Numbered from the stretch's first letter, positions 43,499 through 53,189 are shown. The stretch: DNA of 64,000 nt from Fibrobacter succinogenes (GCA_902800345.1 CADCDO010000019.1:25852-89851), one strand, 5' to 3'. Numbers and translations are program-made. Notes: generated by a model not told the origin, from the sequence alone.

Positions 43499-44602
43499 TT
43501 ATTTCCATTTAACATTTAAGACTTTTTCCATCCAAGGGTATTTTATTACAGAATAAGACCACGGCAAACGATCGAGCAAGATGTCAAACGTCTTGTTTTC
43601 GACGGTAAGCAAGTCCGTAGCACCCGTTGTTTCAATAGTTCCCGGTCGCACCAAATACGTCGAGCGCAATCCATCCGGCGACATGTGCCCCACGGCCTTC
43701 CAGTTCGCAATAATCGCAGTGAGGAGCGAATCGACAGTAGCTTTTTCTTCATCCGAAATTTTCGGAAGATCATCCACCTCAAACACAGGGGTTGCGGGCA
43801 ATCCGCAAAGCAAGTTCATCACGGCGGCATTCCGCGGAGGCTCTTTATACTGGCCAAAAGCGGCAAACTTGAGAATCGAGAGAGCCTTCATTTTAGCATC
43901 TTCCGAGACGAACGCGCCTTTTTTAACGCAACCGATTCGATCGAAAAGTACCGGGAGATAAGCCGAAATCAATACCAAGCCGGAATCCGCAGTTTCATAC
44001 AACATTTTAGAAGAATCTGCAATGTCATGCTCATTTTGCGAAGACTTATTATCCTTAGACTTTTTCGCATTCTTCGCCTGCACAATCCTCTGGTAAACCA
44101 CGCAGGCAATCTGCTGAATGTCCATGTTCGGATTTTCAGCCTGCATCATCTTGATAATCGATTCCGAGAAATTAAGCGGATTAAACTTTTCGCCCTTGTG
44201 TTCTTCGTTCCAGCGTTCGGCAAGTTCGTCAAATCTATGTTCAAGGCCACTCGTTTTTTCCATCGGCAAATGCTGGCGGTAAACATCCGCAAGCATAGTC
44301 GTCACAGGAATCGTTTGCGATTTGAGCGCCGACGATTTCAACTTTGATTTTAACTCTTCGCGCAAAGATTTGAGAATTTCATCAAGGGGATTGGCTCCGC
44401 CATCGATCTTTAAATCTAACGCAAGCAAATCAATTTCAACATTTTCATCAATATCAACTTCGTTCAGAACTTCATCGATCGTTTTGAGCAAAGTCCCTTG
44501 AGCAAAGCTGTAAAGGTTGCGCTCAGATACAACCGAAGAATATCTGTCTCCGATGTTTATATTCAAGCTCATATTTTCGATAATGTTCTGTGATTCACTC
44601 AT
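43499..44602 (-). CDS. eCIS tape-measure-type protein (CIS_TMP, Afp14-like)
   Basis: A 367-residue protein whose C-terminal half fits the contractile injection system tape-measure family (CIS_TMP): GLVLISAYLPVLFDRIGCV, KALSILKFAAFG, MNLLCGLPATPVFEVD, LLTAIIANWKAVGHMSPDGL, RSTYLVRPGTIE and, at the end, LLDRLPWSYSVIKYPWMEK. The N-terminus (SLNINIGDRYSSVV) is typical too. Tape-measure proteins set sheath length in the assembled particle. At 367 residues it is short, in agreement with a short sheath or a separate tape segment. The start ATG 44602 overlaps the previous stop (ATGA). Confidence 0.9.
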   Translation of the reverse strand: MSESQNIIENMSLNINIGDRYSSVVSERNLYSFAQGTLLKTIDEVLNEVDIDENVEIDLLALDLKIDGGANPLDEILKSLREELKSKLKSSALKSQTIPVTTMLADVYRQHLPMEKTSGLEHRFDELAERWNEEHKGEKFNPLNFSESIIKMMQAENPNMDIQQIACVVYQRIVQAKNAKKSKDNKSSQNEHDIADSSKMLYETADSGLVLISAYLPVLFDRIGCVKKGAFVSEDAKMKALSILKFAAFGQYKEPPRNAAVMNLLCGLPATPVFEVDDLPKISDEEKATVDSLLTAIIANWKAVGHMSPDGLRSTYLVRPGTIETTGATDLLTVENKTFDILLDRLPWSYSVIKYPWMEKVLNVKWK

Positions 44603-45921
44603 AGCCAAATCTTCTTAGAAATACATTGTTTATGAGACGAAAGCCAATCCATCACTTGCGGTGATGTAATAATCTTCATCGGGACATTGTTAATCCACTC
44701 CACATAAAGTTTTGCAAATGCATGACATTCATTTTTGGGGGCCCAATAAATCACGGGGAGCAAATGCGCCGGGATTTCATTACAGACAAAACGTTCAACC
44801 GCATCGGCATCACTTTCATCCATTTTATCTTCGCTAAAGATAATGACGTGTATGCGGCCAGGTCTTTCACTTGCAAAGACACCGTCAACATCGAATATTT
44901 TGAGTTTATCGTGTGAATCATGGAGAATTCCAAGCATCAATTCAACACGGCGGCGCCAAGCCTTCCCTGAACGGTGCTGCAAAAGTTTCGGGAGTTCACG
45001 CAAGAACTGGACTTTGCAACGGGTCAGTTTTGTAAGATCCACAAAGTTAAATCGCGGAAAATGCACACCATACATGGCAAGCATTTGGTCTAGCGCGCAG
45101 TTGTACTGCTCCAGATTCTTCAAAATCTTATCGAGGTCCACTTTACGCACAGAAAAAAGCTGCGGAAATGTTTCGACCAGGCTCAAGAATTTTTTAAAGA
45201 CATATTCAATCGGCGCCAAGAACTTCTTTAGCGGTTCTACACTCTCCCCGTCCCTATAAATCGTCGGGAAAAGCTCTATGATAGGCACAAATTCCGTCAG
45301 ATCGCGGTGGATTCCGCGCGGCATTTCCACATCATTTTGATTATCGATGTACTCCTCGAATTTTGCACGCCCGCCAAGCCATTTGATGCGGGCATCACAA
45401 ACGTGGTCCCCCATGCAGCGCCACCGGCGCCACAACCGCCAGAACATTGTAAAAATCGAGCCGCTTATCCAATCGTTTGCAGTTCCCGACATGAAAATTT
45501 CGACTTTGTAAAATCCATTTTCTTCAATTACAAAGTTTACTTTTTCAGGGTAGCAGCGCCAATGCGTGTTCGGGTCTTCACAATAAAGATGATTCTTGAA
45601 AAATGCAGAGTATTCTTCTAGCGTCACCGGGAAACGCAGCGTCACATACGCAGGGGCGTACATCGCCTGCGAATCATAATCGATATACCCGCTCGCATCC
45701 GCGAGGTAGTCCACCACATCGAAACCCGTCTTGTAACCGAGTTCCGTCAGCATAAAGACTATCTGCTCCAAGATGGTCACGCCCGGATCGTGGGCGTTAT
45801 AGTCCGTCCAAATTTTTCCGCTCAACTTTTGAACAAGCTCAATGGCTTCTTCGCGAATGGCGGCGTAATCGAACGGCCTCACCTCTTGACGAGATATCGT
45901 TATGGATTTCAAATCACTCAT
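44599..45921 (-). CDS. eCIS baseplate protein (Afp12-like)
   Basis: A 440-residue baseplate protein. The N-terminal region carries the sequence IWTDYNAHDPGVTILEQIVF, found at the start of baseplate-J-like wedge proteins of contractile injection systems (Afp11/Afp12), followed by MLTELGYKTGFDVVDYL. The C-terminal half holds a long helical region and a small mixed domain (RIHVIIFSEDKMDESDADAV). It probably forms the wedge or connector in the baseplate, next to the J protein. ATGA overlaps on both sides place it firmly in the operon. The Afp12 label is by order and N-terminal motif. Confidence 0.82.
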   Translation of the reverse strand: MSDLKSITISRQEVRPFDYAAIREEAIELVQKLSGKIWTDYNAHDPGVTILEQIVFMLTELGYKTGFDVVDYLADASGYIDYDSQAMYAPAYVTLRFPVTLEEYSAFFKNHLYCEDPNTHWRCYPEKVNFVIEENGFYKVEIFMSGTANDWISGSIFTMFWRLWRRWRCMGDHVCDARIKWLGGRAKFEEYIDNQNDVEMPRGIHRDLTEFVPIIELFPTIYRDGESVEPLKKFLAPIEYVFKKFLSLVETFPQLFSVRKVDLDKILKNLEQYNCALDQMLAMYGVHFPRFNFVDLTKLTRCKVQFLRELPKLLQHRSGKAWRRRVELMLGILHDSHDKLKIFDVDGVFASERPGRIHVIIFSEDKMDESDADAVERFVCNEIPAHLLPVIYWAPKNECHAFAKLYVEWINNVPMKIITSPQVMDWLSSHKQCISKKIWL

Positions 45922-46739
45922 TTCACAATAGATCCAATCATTTGCGTATCATACCAAAGCTTCGTGAGGTGATAGCGCACCATAATTTTTCCCGTTTTGT
46001 CGAACTTGTGGCGAACGCGCATTTGGAGCGTATATTCGTACTTGTTTTCGCATTTTCTCCAGCGGATACCAATTTTAGAGCCTCGCCCACCGCTATACGA
46101 CTGCGTGATTTTCACGGTCGGATGCTCATTGAACACGTTCACGGCAATCGCATGCGCCAGGGCAAAGCGGCCATCGCCTTCGTTGCCACCGACACCGGCT
46201 ACGATTTCAAAGCACTGACAGCCCGTCAAAACATCGGTGACATCATGCCACTCGCCATCGGCAGGAACTTCGAATTGCGGATTTTCGGCACCAACACGGC
46301 CTTTAGATGCAATCAAGCCATCAACATCCAGTTCGCATCGGGGGGCGGCTTTACCAACGCCCACACGCACTTTCGGTTTTCCGCTGTCCGCAAAATTCGG
46401 GCTAACGATTGTCAGTCCAGAATCGTCGCTACTCATATCCGGCGTTTTTACATTCAACGAACTTTCGCCTTTTTCAACGTTCTTGCGAAGTTTCAAGAGC
46501 CACTGCGGCCTAGTTTCGGTGAGGTTCACGAAAAAGCTCGCCAAGCAACCGCTGTCTTTTTTCTGCTTGACTTGCAAGCCGCTTTCTTCGTCGACGTAAA
46601 AGCCTTCGTCCACGGAATTTACCAAAGAGTCAATAAGACTCATGAAGTCTTCTTCGGTCGGCATGCGGCCAGCCTTAAAGCGCTCTTTCAGCTCTCTACG
46701 GCTCAACTTGAGATATTCCATATTCTGTCCTGACATCAT
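45918..46739 (-). CDS. Putative tail-fibre-like protein
   Basis: A 273-residue protein between the J-like and Afp12-like genes. The start (YLKLSRRELKERFKAGRMPT, then EEDFMSLIDSLVN) is like the short baseplate-attachment region of some eCIS fibres. The middle carries VRVGVGKAAPRCELDVDG, which resembles the VGIGTxxPxxKLDVxG pattern of phage fibre and S74-type proteins. The C-terminus is beta-rich (WHDVTDVLTGCQCFEIVAG, YTLQMRVRHKFDKTG). It may bind the target cell. This is weaker than the core calls; it may instead be a structural collar. The ATG overlaps the previous stop (ATGA). Confidence 0.65.
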   Translation of the reverse strand: MMSGQNMEYLKLSRRELKERFKAGRMPTEEDFMSLIDSLVNSVDEGFYVDEESGLQVKQKKDSGCLASFFVNLTETRPQWLLKLRKNVEKGESSLNVKTPDMSSDDSGLTIVSPNFADSGKPKVRVGVGKAAPRCELDVDGLIASKGRVGAENPQFEVPADGEWHDVTDVLTGCQCFEIVAGVGGNEGDGRFALAHAIAVNVFNEHPTVKITQSYSGGRGSKIGIRWRKCENKYEYTLQMRVRHKFDKTGKIMVRYHLTKLWYDTQMIGSIVK

Positions 46740-49700
46740 GATTTCCTTATGATAAATGTTTGACCAATTTCAAGACCACCATATCCGTTATTAACATTAT
46801 CTACACGCGAGGGGACGCCCGAATTGACATCGTTAATAAAGTGTTTGCGCATAGGCACCGAAGTACTCCACGGGAACGAACCGTGCAAAACTTTATCGTC
46901 CGTATTTTCAAAGAGGTTCACCATGTACTTTTGCTCGTCCGTCGATACAATTTTCATGATGGTAAAGTCGTCGCCCACTTGATCGATGTAATCGAGGCTT
47001 TCGATATACGCTTTGAGGTTTTCCTTGTGGAGCGACCAGCCAAAATGTTCGGTTATCCCGCCAACTTCCGGGAACCACGGCGAAAGATAGCGGTTGATTT
47101 TTTCATTCAAATCCAACAGGATTTTACCTTCGTCACCACGGCTACGCAACTTGACATTGCAACGGACTTGCAATTTGTCAAAGAACGGATTGATAACGCG
47201 AATCTTGGCAAGGCCTGTCACTTTTTTCTGCAAGAACTCGCGGATATCACGCAAAACGGAACCGTTCAAGCATGGGTCCCACTGGAAGCTTCCATCGCAA
47301 TACAGCGAAGAAACTGGCACGACCAAGATGTACCCTGGGCACATAAAGTCGTAACGCTTCGAAATCTCGTTCATTTTCACATGCGGGAAACATTTTACCT
47401 TGTGGACTTCCGGGAACGCTTCTAAAATCATGCGCTCGTAATCTTCGATGCAAACGCTGCGGTTCTTGTGGTACAGCGATTCCGCGACTCGAGCACGCAT
47501 CTTGTGGTCTGATTCACGGGCCTTTCCGCCAAACGATTCTTCGAACTGGTAAACGCTCGAAAGTCCGCTGATGCTTGTCGAAAGTTCCTTGATGGTTTGC
47601 GGTTTGCAATGTTCCAAAATGCTTCCGTCTTCAAAACCGCTAATGCGCTTGACTTCGAGAGATTGCGAGAAAATCGTCAGGAGTCTGGAACATTCGCGCC
47701 AACTTTCGTTGTGCGGCGTGATGCGTATCCAGTACATGTCTTGCGGCATCAAATGCGTTTTGCAGGCCATATCCTGCGGCAAGTCAAGCGTCACGATTCC
47801 CGAAGATGTAAAATTCGCTGTTGAATCGGCCAAGCGATTTTCGTCGGGCAAGTTTTTCCAGCCATTCTGTCCGAGGTAGGCCCAGTAATATTTACCGTTC
47901 GAACGCAAAGCGGAGTCGCGGTTCATGACAAAATAAAGATTCGCCTTTTTCGGTTTGCCCTTAAAAGTAAGCCCCAAGAACAAAGCGCCATTTCGAATAA
48001 ATACGACTTCCTTACGGCTATACCCAAACGGATGCAAGTAGAAAACGCCATCGGTATCATGCGCTTTCGAAACCATCGAGACGTCGGCATAAGAAGTGTA
48101 ATTGACGTACAAATCTTCGACGCTCGGCGTATAGGGCTGATTCGGCAAATAGTCCACATTCTTTTTCTTGAGGATTTGCGACAAGAACGAATTGCAAATA
48201 GCGCGTGAAATTTCACCATGCATAAAAGCCTTGGACGGAGAAATCAACTGAATCTTGAAAAATCCATCCTTCATCATCGGCGAATACATAAAGTTTTCGT
48301 CATCTGGGACAAGGCCGCTCACGCGCGAGCCGACAATGCTATTGAACGAAATATTGAAATCCGTCGGAATTTCAGCAGCACCGCGGTCATAGCCAAAGAA
48401 GGTATTTTTTTCGGTGTTAAAGAGTTTGCACGTAACAGCCGTTTTTTCGGACGGGATCCATATACCGCCATACAACCCGCTCAACGATACTTCAAAATCA
48501 GATGTATGCGGAGCGTTATCGTATTGCGCGTACCATTCTGAAAAATCCTTACAAATCGGAAGCCCGCTCCACTTGCCGCGAACTCCAAACGATTCCAGTT
48601 TTTTTCCGCAAATTTCTTTGCAGCCGACAATAAAGGCGCTACCCACTTTAGGAACAGAGCCAAATATCTGCACCGGCAAAAGAGTCGATGCAGGGCCATA
48701 TTCATTGGAAACAACGATATCGCGGCATTTCGAGACATTCACTTCGACATGAACGCTTTGAATCTGCAACTTAATCAGCGAATACCAAAGCGCTTCGGAC
48801 TTTCGCGGATTTACCAAGAGGCGGAGCACCGGATTTTTAGCGTGATAATCGCCGCCGTGAATTTCGGGATCGTAATTGACGATGGCCGGATCTGTATCCT
48901 TAATCGTAAACTCTAGCGACATTTGATTTTCAGGGCATTCGGAGCTGAGGTTGCAGCAACCCAGCTTATAATCATCAATGTCAAGCCATCCGTTTTGAGC
49001 AGTCACCGAAACGGCAAATGCATTCGAAAACGCCGCCGAGAATTCACTCGCATTGCCCTCTTTCTTTTCGACAACGGTATCGCGCACCGAAGCTGCAGAA
49101 AAGACGACATTCACTTTAACATTTCGCACGCCGCTAGACATGTAGAAAATGCGGTTCGAAAAGCAGATACCCACCTTGGAAAATTCCGTTCCTTCGGGCA
49201 AATCGTTTGAACGCGTAAGTCCAAACAATGGGTACGGAGTCATTTTAAGCCCGCTTGCATTTTTCGGCGTGTACACAGGGATTTCAGCCTGCGTAATCGG
49301 ATAGCCTTTTGCGCAAGAAACCGTGAGAATTCGCGCGACCTTTACATCATTTATATCCGTATCGTGAACGGATTCGAATATGACGTTTTCGCCCTTGCTG
49401 TTTTCGCCCGCGCTAAAGCGCGTCCCCTTGGGGAGCACACACGAAACATCATCGTTATCGACATCAAACGTGACAAAAGCACGGTCGCCATCGGCTTCGC
49501 GGTTCGATTCGCCAAGAACGTTGCGGTAATAAAAATCAATTCGCTTATCCGGGAATTGGTTAAGCGCCCCCTGCACGCGGCCCATAAGCTTTGCGCAAAC
49601 GGCGTAAATAGCAACAGCCGGATCCGTTTTGCCATCGGCTTCGCCATTCAGCATTTCAACGACTTTAGCCAAATCGACATGATCAAAGAAATGCGGCGAG

Positions 49701-49846
49701 CCATGTTCTCTGGCATAATTTTTCATAATCCCAAGAAGAGCTTCTTGGGGTACTGAATCAATCGAGTAGAATCCTTTCGCAAGTTCTTTAGACTCGCGAG
49801 CACTCTGACTCAATCCATCCTGAATTCGAAAAAAACTACCAGCCAT
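46736..49846 (-). CDS. eCIS baseplate J-like protein (Afp11-like)
   Basis: The largest protein of the operon, 1036 residues. The J-like wedge begins near residue 110 (DFYYRNVLGESNREADGDRA, then FVTFDVDNDDVSCVLPKGT and RFSAGEN), and the C-terminal part (SVCIEDYERMILEAFPEVHK, VRCNVKLRSRGDEGKILLDL, ITEHFGWSLHKENLKAYIES) is the typical J domain that bridges adjacent wedges. J proteins set the symmetry of the baseplate and trigger sheath contraction. The gene order (gp25, J, ...) matches Afp, PVC and Bacteroidota eCIS loci. It stops 4 bases into the following start (ATGA). Confidence 0.92.
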   Translation of the reverse strand: MAGSFFRIQDGLSQSARESKELAKGFYSIDSVPQEALLGIMKNYAREHGSPHFFDHVDLAKVVEMLNGEADGKTDPAVAIYAVCAKLMGRVQGALNQFPDKRIDFYYRNVLGESNREADGDRAFVTFDVDNDDVSCVLPKGTRFSAGENSKGENVIFESVHDTDINDVKVARILTVSCAKGYPITQAEIPVYTPKNASGLKMTPYPLFGLTRSNDLPEGTEFSKVGICFSNRIFYMSSGVRNVKVNVVFSAASVRDTVVEKKEGNASEFSAAFSNAFAVSVTAQNGWLDIDDYKLGCCNLSSECPENQMSLEFTIKDTDPAIVNYDPEIHGGDYHAKNPVLRLLVNPRKSEALWYSLIKLQIQSVHVEVNVSKCRDIVVSNEYGPASTLLPVQIFGSVPKVGSAFIVGCKEICGKKLESFGVRGKWSGLPICKDFSEWYAQYDNAPHTSDFEVSLSGLYGGIWIPSEKTAVTCKLFNTEKNTFFGYDRGAAEIPTDFNISFNSIVGSRVSGLVPDDENFMYSPMMKDGFFKIQLISPSKAFMHGEISRAICNSFLSQILKKKNVDYLPNQPYTPSVEDLYVNYTSYADVSMVSKAHDTDGVFYLHPFGYSRKEVVFIRNGALFLGLTFKGKPKKANLYFVMNRDSALRSNGKYYWAYLGQNGWKNLPDENRLADSTANFTSSGIVTLDLPQDMACKTHLMPQDMYWIRITPHNESWRECSRLLTIFSQSLEVKRISGFEDGSILEHCKPQTIKELSTSISGLSSVYQFEESFGGKARESDHKMRARVAESLYHKNRSVCIEDYERMILEAFPEVHKVKCFPHVKMNEISKRYDFMCPGYILVVPVSSLYCDGSFQWDPCLNGSVLRDIREFLQKKVTGLAKIRVINPFFDKLQVRCNVKLRSRGDEGKILLDLNEKINRYLSPWFPEVGGITEHFGWSLHKENLKAYIESLDYIDQVGDDFTIMKIVSTDEQKYMVNLFENTDDKVLHGSFPWSTSVPMRKHFINDVNSGVPSRVDNVNNGYGGLEIGQTFIIRKS

Positions 49847-49863
49847 TATTATTCAATCATCAA

Positions 49864-50283
49864 CTAAACGCTCGCATCCGTCGCTTCGTTCAAGTAGAAC
49901 GGGAACACCAAATTCCTACGGCTATTCGTAGAACGCACAACATAAATAACATTGATACTCAACACGCCCACTTTTTCGGTCTGTTCTACGACAACCGCTT
50001 CGACATCGACACGCGCCTCATTCAAAAGGATTGCTCTACGAATTTCACCCTTGATAAGTGTTTCGGTGCGTAACGAAAAAGATTCAAAGCAAAAATCCCT
50101 CAAACGCGAACCAAATTCCGGTTGCATCGTACGTTCACCGGGATATGTCATCAAGATGATACGCAGGCTTTCTGCAATATCGTCTTCGTATTCCGACATT
50201 TTTGCGCCCCCTTTTCCAGAGAACGAAACCGGGAACGACCATCCACGCCCTAAAAAAGAAGTATCAAGCACCCTAACCTCCAA
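49864..50283 (-). CDS. eCIS baseplate wedge, gp25-like (Afp9-like)
   Basis: Lysozyme-like gp25-family wedge protein, 139 residues. The N-terminus FLGRGWSFPVSFSGKGG and the motif DIAESLRIILMTYPGERTM, followed by QPEFGSRLRDFCFE, are hallmarks of this family; gp25 initiates sheath polymerisation and is the anchor for the first sheath ring. I chose the longer start at 50283 because the FLGRGWSFP segment is normally included in the protein. It overlaps the PAAR gene by 11 bases. Confidence 0.92.
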   Translation of the reverse strand: MEVRVLDTSFLGRGWSFPVSFSGKGGAKMSEYEDDIAESLRIILMTYPGERTMQPEFGSRLRDFCFESFSLRTETLIKGEIRRAILLNEARVDVEAVVVEQTEKVGVLSINVIYVVRSTNSRRNLVFPFYLNEATDASV

Positions 50284-50575
50284 TCATCACTGTCGGGCAG
50301 CCAAGTACAATCGTGCCGCCATGCGCTGTAGAATCGCCCATGCGTGCTGCGGGTTTTCCGCAAATCATCACGGTGGCAGAACCTTTTATAATGGAATCAG
50401 GCGGGCCTACGCAAACGCACGAATCGCCTACAACGGCAGCCGGGAGCTTGCCAATCAATACGGTTGGAGCCCCAGGCCCAACAACGGGACCGCCCACATG
50501 CGGAATCGGCGAAGGAAACGCCGGTGTTTGCATTGGACATGTATGCATATCTGTAATTCTTGCTGCTGGTGGCAT
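50273..50575 (-). CDS. PAAR-domain spike tip (Afp10-like)
   Basis: A 100-residue protein with the PAAR pattern: MPPAARITDMHTCPM at the start, HVGGPVVGPGAPTVLIG and GKPAARMGDSTAHGG in the middle, ending GCPTVMIGG. PAAR proteins form a small zinc-stapled cone on the spike tip that pierces the target. The His and Cys residues (H11, C13, H85 or nearby) are in place. The gene lies between the VgrG-like spike and gp25 genes, as in other eCIS clusters. This entry is firm. Confidence 0.95.
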   Translation of the reverse strand: MPPAARITDMHTCPMQTPAFPSPIPHVGGPVVGPGAPTVLIGKLPAAVVGDSCVCVGPPDSIIKGSATVMICGKPAARMGDSTAHGGTIVLGCPTVMIGG

Positions 50576-50583
50576 TATTCCTC

Positions 50584-52377
50584 CTAGTTAATCATCACCA
50601 TGGCACCCTTGATCACCGTCTGACCAGACGCTGAGACTTCGGCCTTGGCGTTACCCTTACCGGTAAAACCAACCTTTCCATTAAATTCCACATTCAGCCC
50701 TTCGCCCTTGAGATCCCCGCTCTTTACCGCAAGATTGATTCCGCTCACCGCAGAAACGCTGAACTTACCTTTGGTATCGATAGCGATATCCTTTTTCGAT
50801 TCCATCTTGATGCCGCTATCAGACATTTCAACTTTATTGCCAGAGCCATCTTCCACCGAGATTTTTTTAGCTTTGTCATCAAGGACAAACTTGCGTTTGC
50901 CAGGAGTCGAAATCGTAATGGATTTGTCTTCTTCGTTAAATTCAACGCTCAGCTTTTCGCGCGTGAGAATTTTCTTGACATTATTTTTCTGTTCAAGCGC
51001 TTGCGGCGGCGTTCGCTTTCCACTGTAAAGGCTACCCAAAATCACGGGGCTCGAAGGGTCTCCTCCGAAAAAGCCGAGAATCACTTCGTCGCCCACTTCG
51101 GGATAGAACAAGAAGCCCACGCTATTCGATGCATAAGCGCCACCAAGGCGCGCCCATACATCTTGCTTTGAGTTTTCCATCAAAGGTATTTTCACCTTGA
51201 CGCGATTTAGATTATCAGGGTCATCGTGAATTTGCACCACGATGCCCGTCAAAAGTCCATGTACACCACAGTTTATTCCAGAAGAAATCGGAGCAGACGT
51301 TTCAAATTTTTCGGAGAACCATTCCTTGGGCATGCCAAACGAAAATTCAGTTGTCCAAAATCCATCGGACAAATGATGATGCACTCCTGAAACGAGAGCA
51401 TTCCCATTAAAACGCGTCCCGACATTTTTCAACGTTACCAAACCGCCCAACTTACCCTTCGACGTACCCACACACACCACAGAACCGCAAATACGAGAGA
51501 GCTCGTTCTTCAGCTGATCAGCCTCAGCCCAAGATTTAAGAGCTGCTTTAGGCACCTGCGAATTAATCTGAAGCGTATTGGTCGCCACATTCAAAACTTC
51601 TTGAAGTTTTTTATTGCTAAAACTGTTTTGCCCTCCCAAAGACATCATATCGGAATTATCCGAAATAACTTCTTGCTTTGTAACATCCCACGATTTTGCA
51701 ACAACCTTCTTGACTTGGGAAAGCGCATTCGCTTCGGCTTTAAAGTCAATAATATCCTTTCCCCAGGTGAGTTCCACCTCGGCACTTCCAGTTGCTGCAA
51801 TTTTTTTAATAGATAAAGCATCACCATCAGCCAAAAGCCAGCAGCCATTAGCCTCGGCACGAGTCATGATAAAATCCCAATCGGTGCAATAATACTGCAA
51901 AATTTCTTTATGTTCTGCACCACCCATACTGGAATTTAACGAAACACCGTAGGTTCCCTTTATCTGGTTGACAATAGCGTCATCGGTTTTATTCAAATAA
52001 TTCGCATTCTTGCGGGCACATGTCATGGCAATCGCCTTATGGCGACATTCTATTTTTACACAACTGCGTCCATTCCTAGAAATGGAAACACCATGGCGCA
52101 CGACAACACCCTTAAAAACTTTCGAAGCAGCAGATCCATAGCCCAACTTAATCGTGACTTCGGAACCGGGCGCAAGAGTATCGCCATCGCTCAGCGGAAA
52201 CGTCCCTTTGCTCTTTTCACCATCTTCAATGACGACAACAGCCTTAGGAATCATATTGATATTGTAGTAGACATCTACAGAAACTATAGGCACCGCAGAC
52301 GATAGCGCTTTGCCACCACATTCAATAACACACGATGCAGGGCCTTCGGCTTTTGCCAAGGGAGATTTTTCAGACAT
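50584..52377 (-). CDS. VgrG-like spike protein (Afp8-like)
   Basis: Central spike of 597 residues from ATG 52377 (GAGGA upstream; an upstream start at 52410 is less likely). The gp27-like hub (VDVYYNINMIPKAVVVIEDG, VTIKLGYG, KVFKGVVVRHG, YCTDWDFIMTRAEANGCWLL) comes first, followed by an OB-fold gp5 domain (GIVVQIHDDPDNLNRVKVKI, VWARLGGAYAS, PEVGDEVILGFFGGDPSSPV) and a beta-helix tip region (DGSGNKVEMSDSGIKMES, SVSAVSGINLAVKSGDLKG). The tip is capped by the PAAR protein from the next gene. Confidence 0.95.
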   Translation of the reverse strand: MSEKSPLAKAEGPASCVIECGGKALSSAVPIVSVDVYYNINMIPKAVVVIEDGEKSKGTFPLSDGDTLAPGSEVTIKLGYGSAASKVFKGVVVRHGVSISRNGRSCVKIECRHKAIAMTCARKNANYLNKTDDAIVNQIKGTYGVSLNSSMGGAEHKEILQYYCTDWDFIMTRAEANGCWLLADGDALSIKKIAATGSAEVELTWGKDIIDFKAEANALSQVKKVVAKSWDVTKQEVISDNSDMMSLGGQNSFSNKKLQEVLNVATNTLQINSQVPKAALKSWAEADQLKNELSRICGSVVCVGTSKGKLGGLVTLKNVGTRFNGNALVSGVHHHLSDGFWTTEFSFGMPKEWFSEKFETSAPISSGINCGVHGLLTGIVVQIHDDPDNLNRVKVKIPLMENSKQDVWARLGGAYASNSVGFLFYPEVGDEVILGFFGGDPSSPVILGSLYSGKRTPPQALEQKNNVKKILTREKLSVEFNEEDKSITISTPGKRKFVLDDKAKKISVEDGSGNKVEMSDSGIKMESKKDIAIDTKGKFSVSAVSGINLAVKSGDLKGEGLNVEFNGKVGFTGKGNAKAEVSASGQTVIKGAMVMIN

Positions 52378-52384
52378 TTTTTCC

Positions 52385-53023
52385 TCAATCGTTAAGTGGA
52401 GGGAACACAAGACGCGTCCCCGGTTTCAAATAGCAGAAACTCGAAAGTCCATTAATTCGAGCCACCTGCATGTAATACGACGAATCCCTATACACCTTAT
52501 TGCAAAGATTCGGAAGCGTATCACCGGCCTTGACTTCAATAATATGCGTCAAGTCGGGAGAACTTTTGTTCGCAGCCGCCTCAATTTCACTTATTGTCTG
52601 GTATGAAGTGAATTCCAATTGAATTTCAGCGCGTAACGGGCCACCCTCAGAATCAAAGAGAGTGTACTTTGTATCCATCGAAAGTAAACGCCCTTTGAAC
52701 TGATTCGACCCCCAAATAATTTCGACAATCGGAGGTTCATGAGAGCTTCCGTCAAAATCATAGACGATGCTCTTGAGCAGCTTGATCATCGCATCAATGG
52801 TTCCGTTCTGTATCGGCCATTGCGACATGGGGATTGCACCCGTCGTATCCAAAAAGATTTTCGGTATTGTAAATACAGATCCGTCGTATTGATTAAATTT
52901 CGGATTTCTTGACTCATTGGAATTGGAGTATCCTACGGAATCCTTAACGGAAAAATCCTGGGGATTCACCATCACCTTAAATTCTTTGCCATTAGCTTTT
53001 AATTTCAGTTTTTCCAGAGCCAC
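52385..53023 (-). CDS. LysM-containing tail protein (Afp7-like)
   Basis: A 212-residue tail protein. The first 150 residues are a tail hub-like domain (LKLKANGKEFKVMVNPQDFS, PIVEIIWGSNQFKGRLLSM), and the C-terminal 50 residues form a LysM module (IIEVKAGDTLPNLCNKVY, then VARINGLSSFCYLKPGTRLV). In eCIS particles this protein sits between the tube and the spike hub. GTG 53023 lies two bases after the stop of the small DUF5908 gene. The domain order matches Afp7 and Pvc7. Confidence 0.92.
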   Translation of the reverse strand: MALEKLKLKANGKEFKVMVNPQDFSVKDSVGYSNSNESRNPKFNQYDGSVFTIPKIFLDTTGAIPMSQWPIQNGTIDAMIKLLKSIVYDFDGSSHEPPIVEIIWGSNQFKGRLLSMDTKYTLFDSEGGPLRAEIQLEFTSYQTISEIEAAANKSSPDLTHIIEVKAGDTLPNLCNKVYRDSSYYMQVARINGLSSFCYLKPGTRLVFPPLND

Positions 53024-53025
53024 GT

Positions 53026-53181
53026 CTAACGTTCCTTCATCCGATATTCAGATTCGCTAATAAGTTCTTTACACTCATCCAAAATTTCAGAGCGCAAACG
53101 TTCAACACTGCTGGTTACTTTATCTTCAGCAGAACCCGAAACATGAACATTAATGACCAAATTTTTTATTTCTAATGACAT
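53026..53181 (-). CDS. Small DUF5908-like eCIS protein (51 aa)
   Basis: Short protein MSLEIKNLVINVHVSGSAED, then a helix SSVERLRSEILDECKELISE and SEYRMKER. The opening LEIKxLVIxVxV with a following helix is the pattern of DUF5908 proteins, which occur in the same position (after the second tube gene) in Bacteroidota eCIS clusters. The role in the particle is not established. It is shorter than 60 codons, so gene finders may miss it. The stop is two bases before the LysM gene's GTG, and the start follows the second tube gene after eight bases. Confidence 0.85.
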   Translation of the reverse strand: MSLEIKNLVINVHVSGSAEDKVTSSVERLRSEILDECKELISESEYRMKER

Positions 53182-53189
53182 AGTAAATC

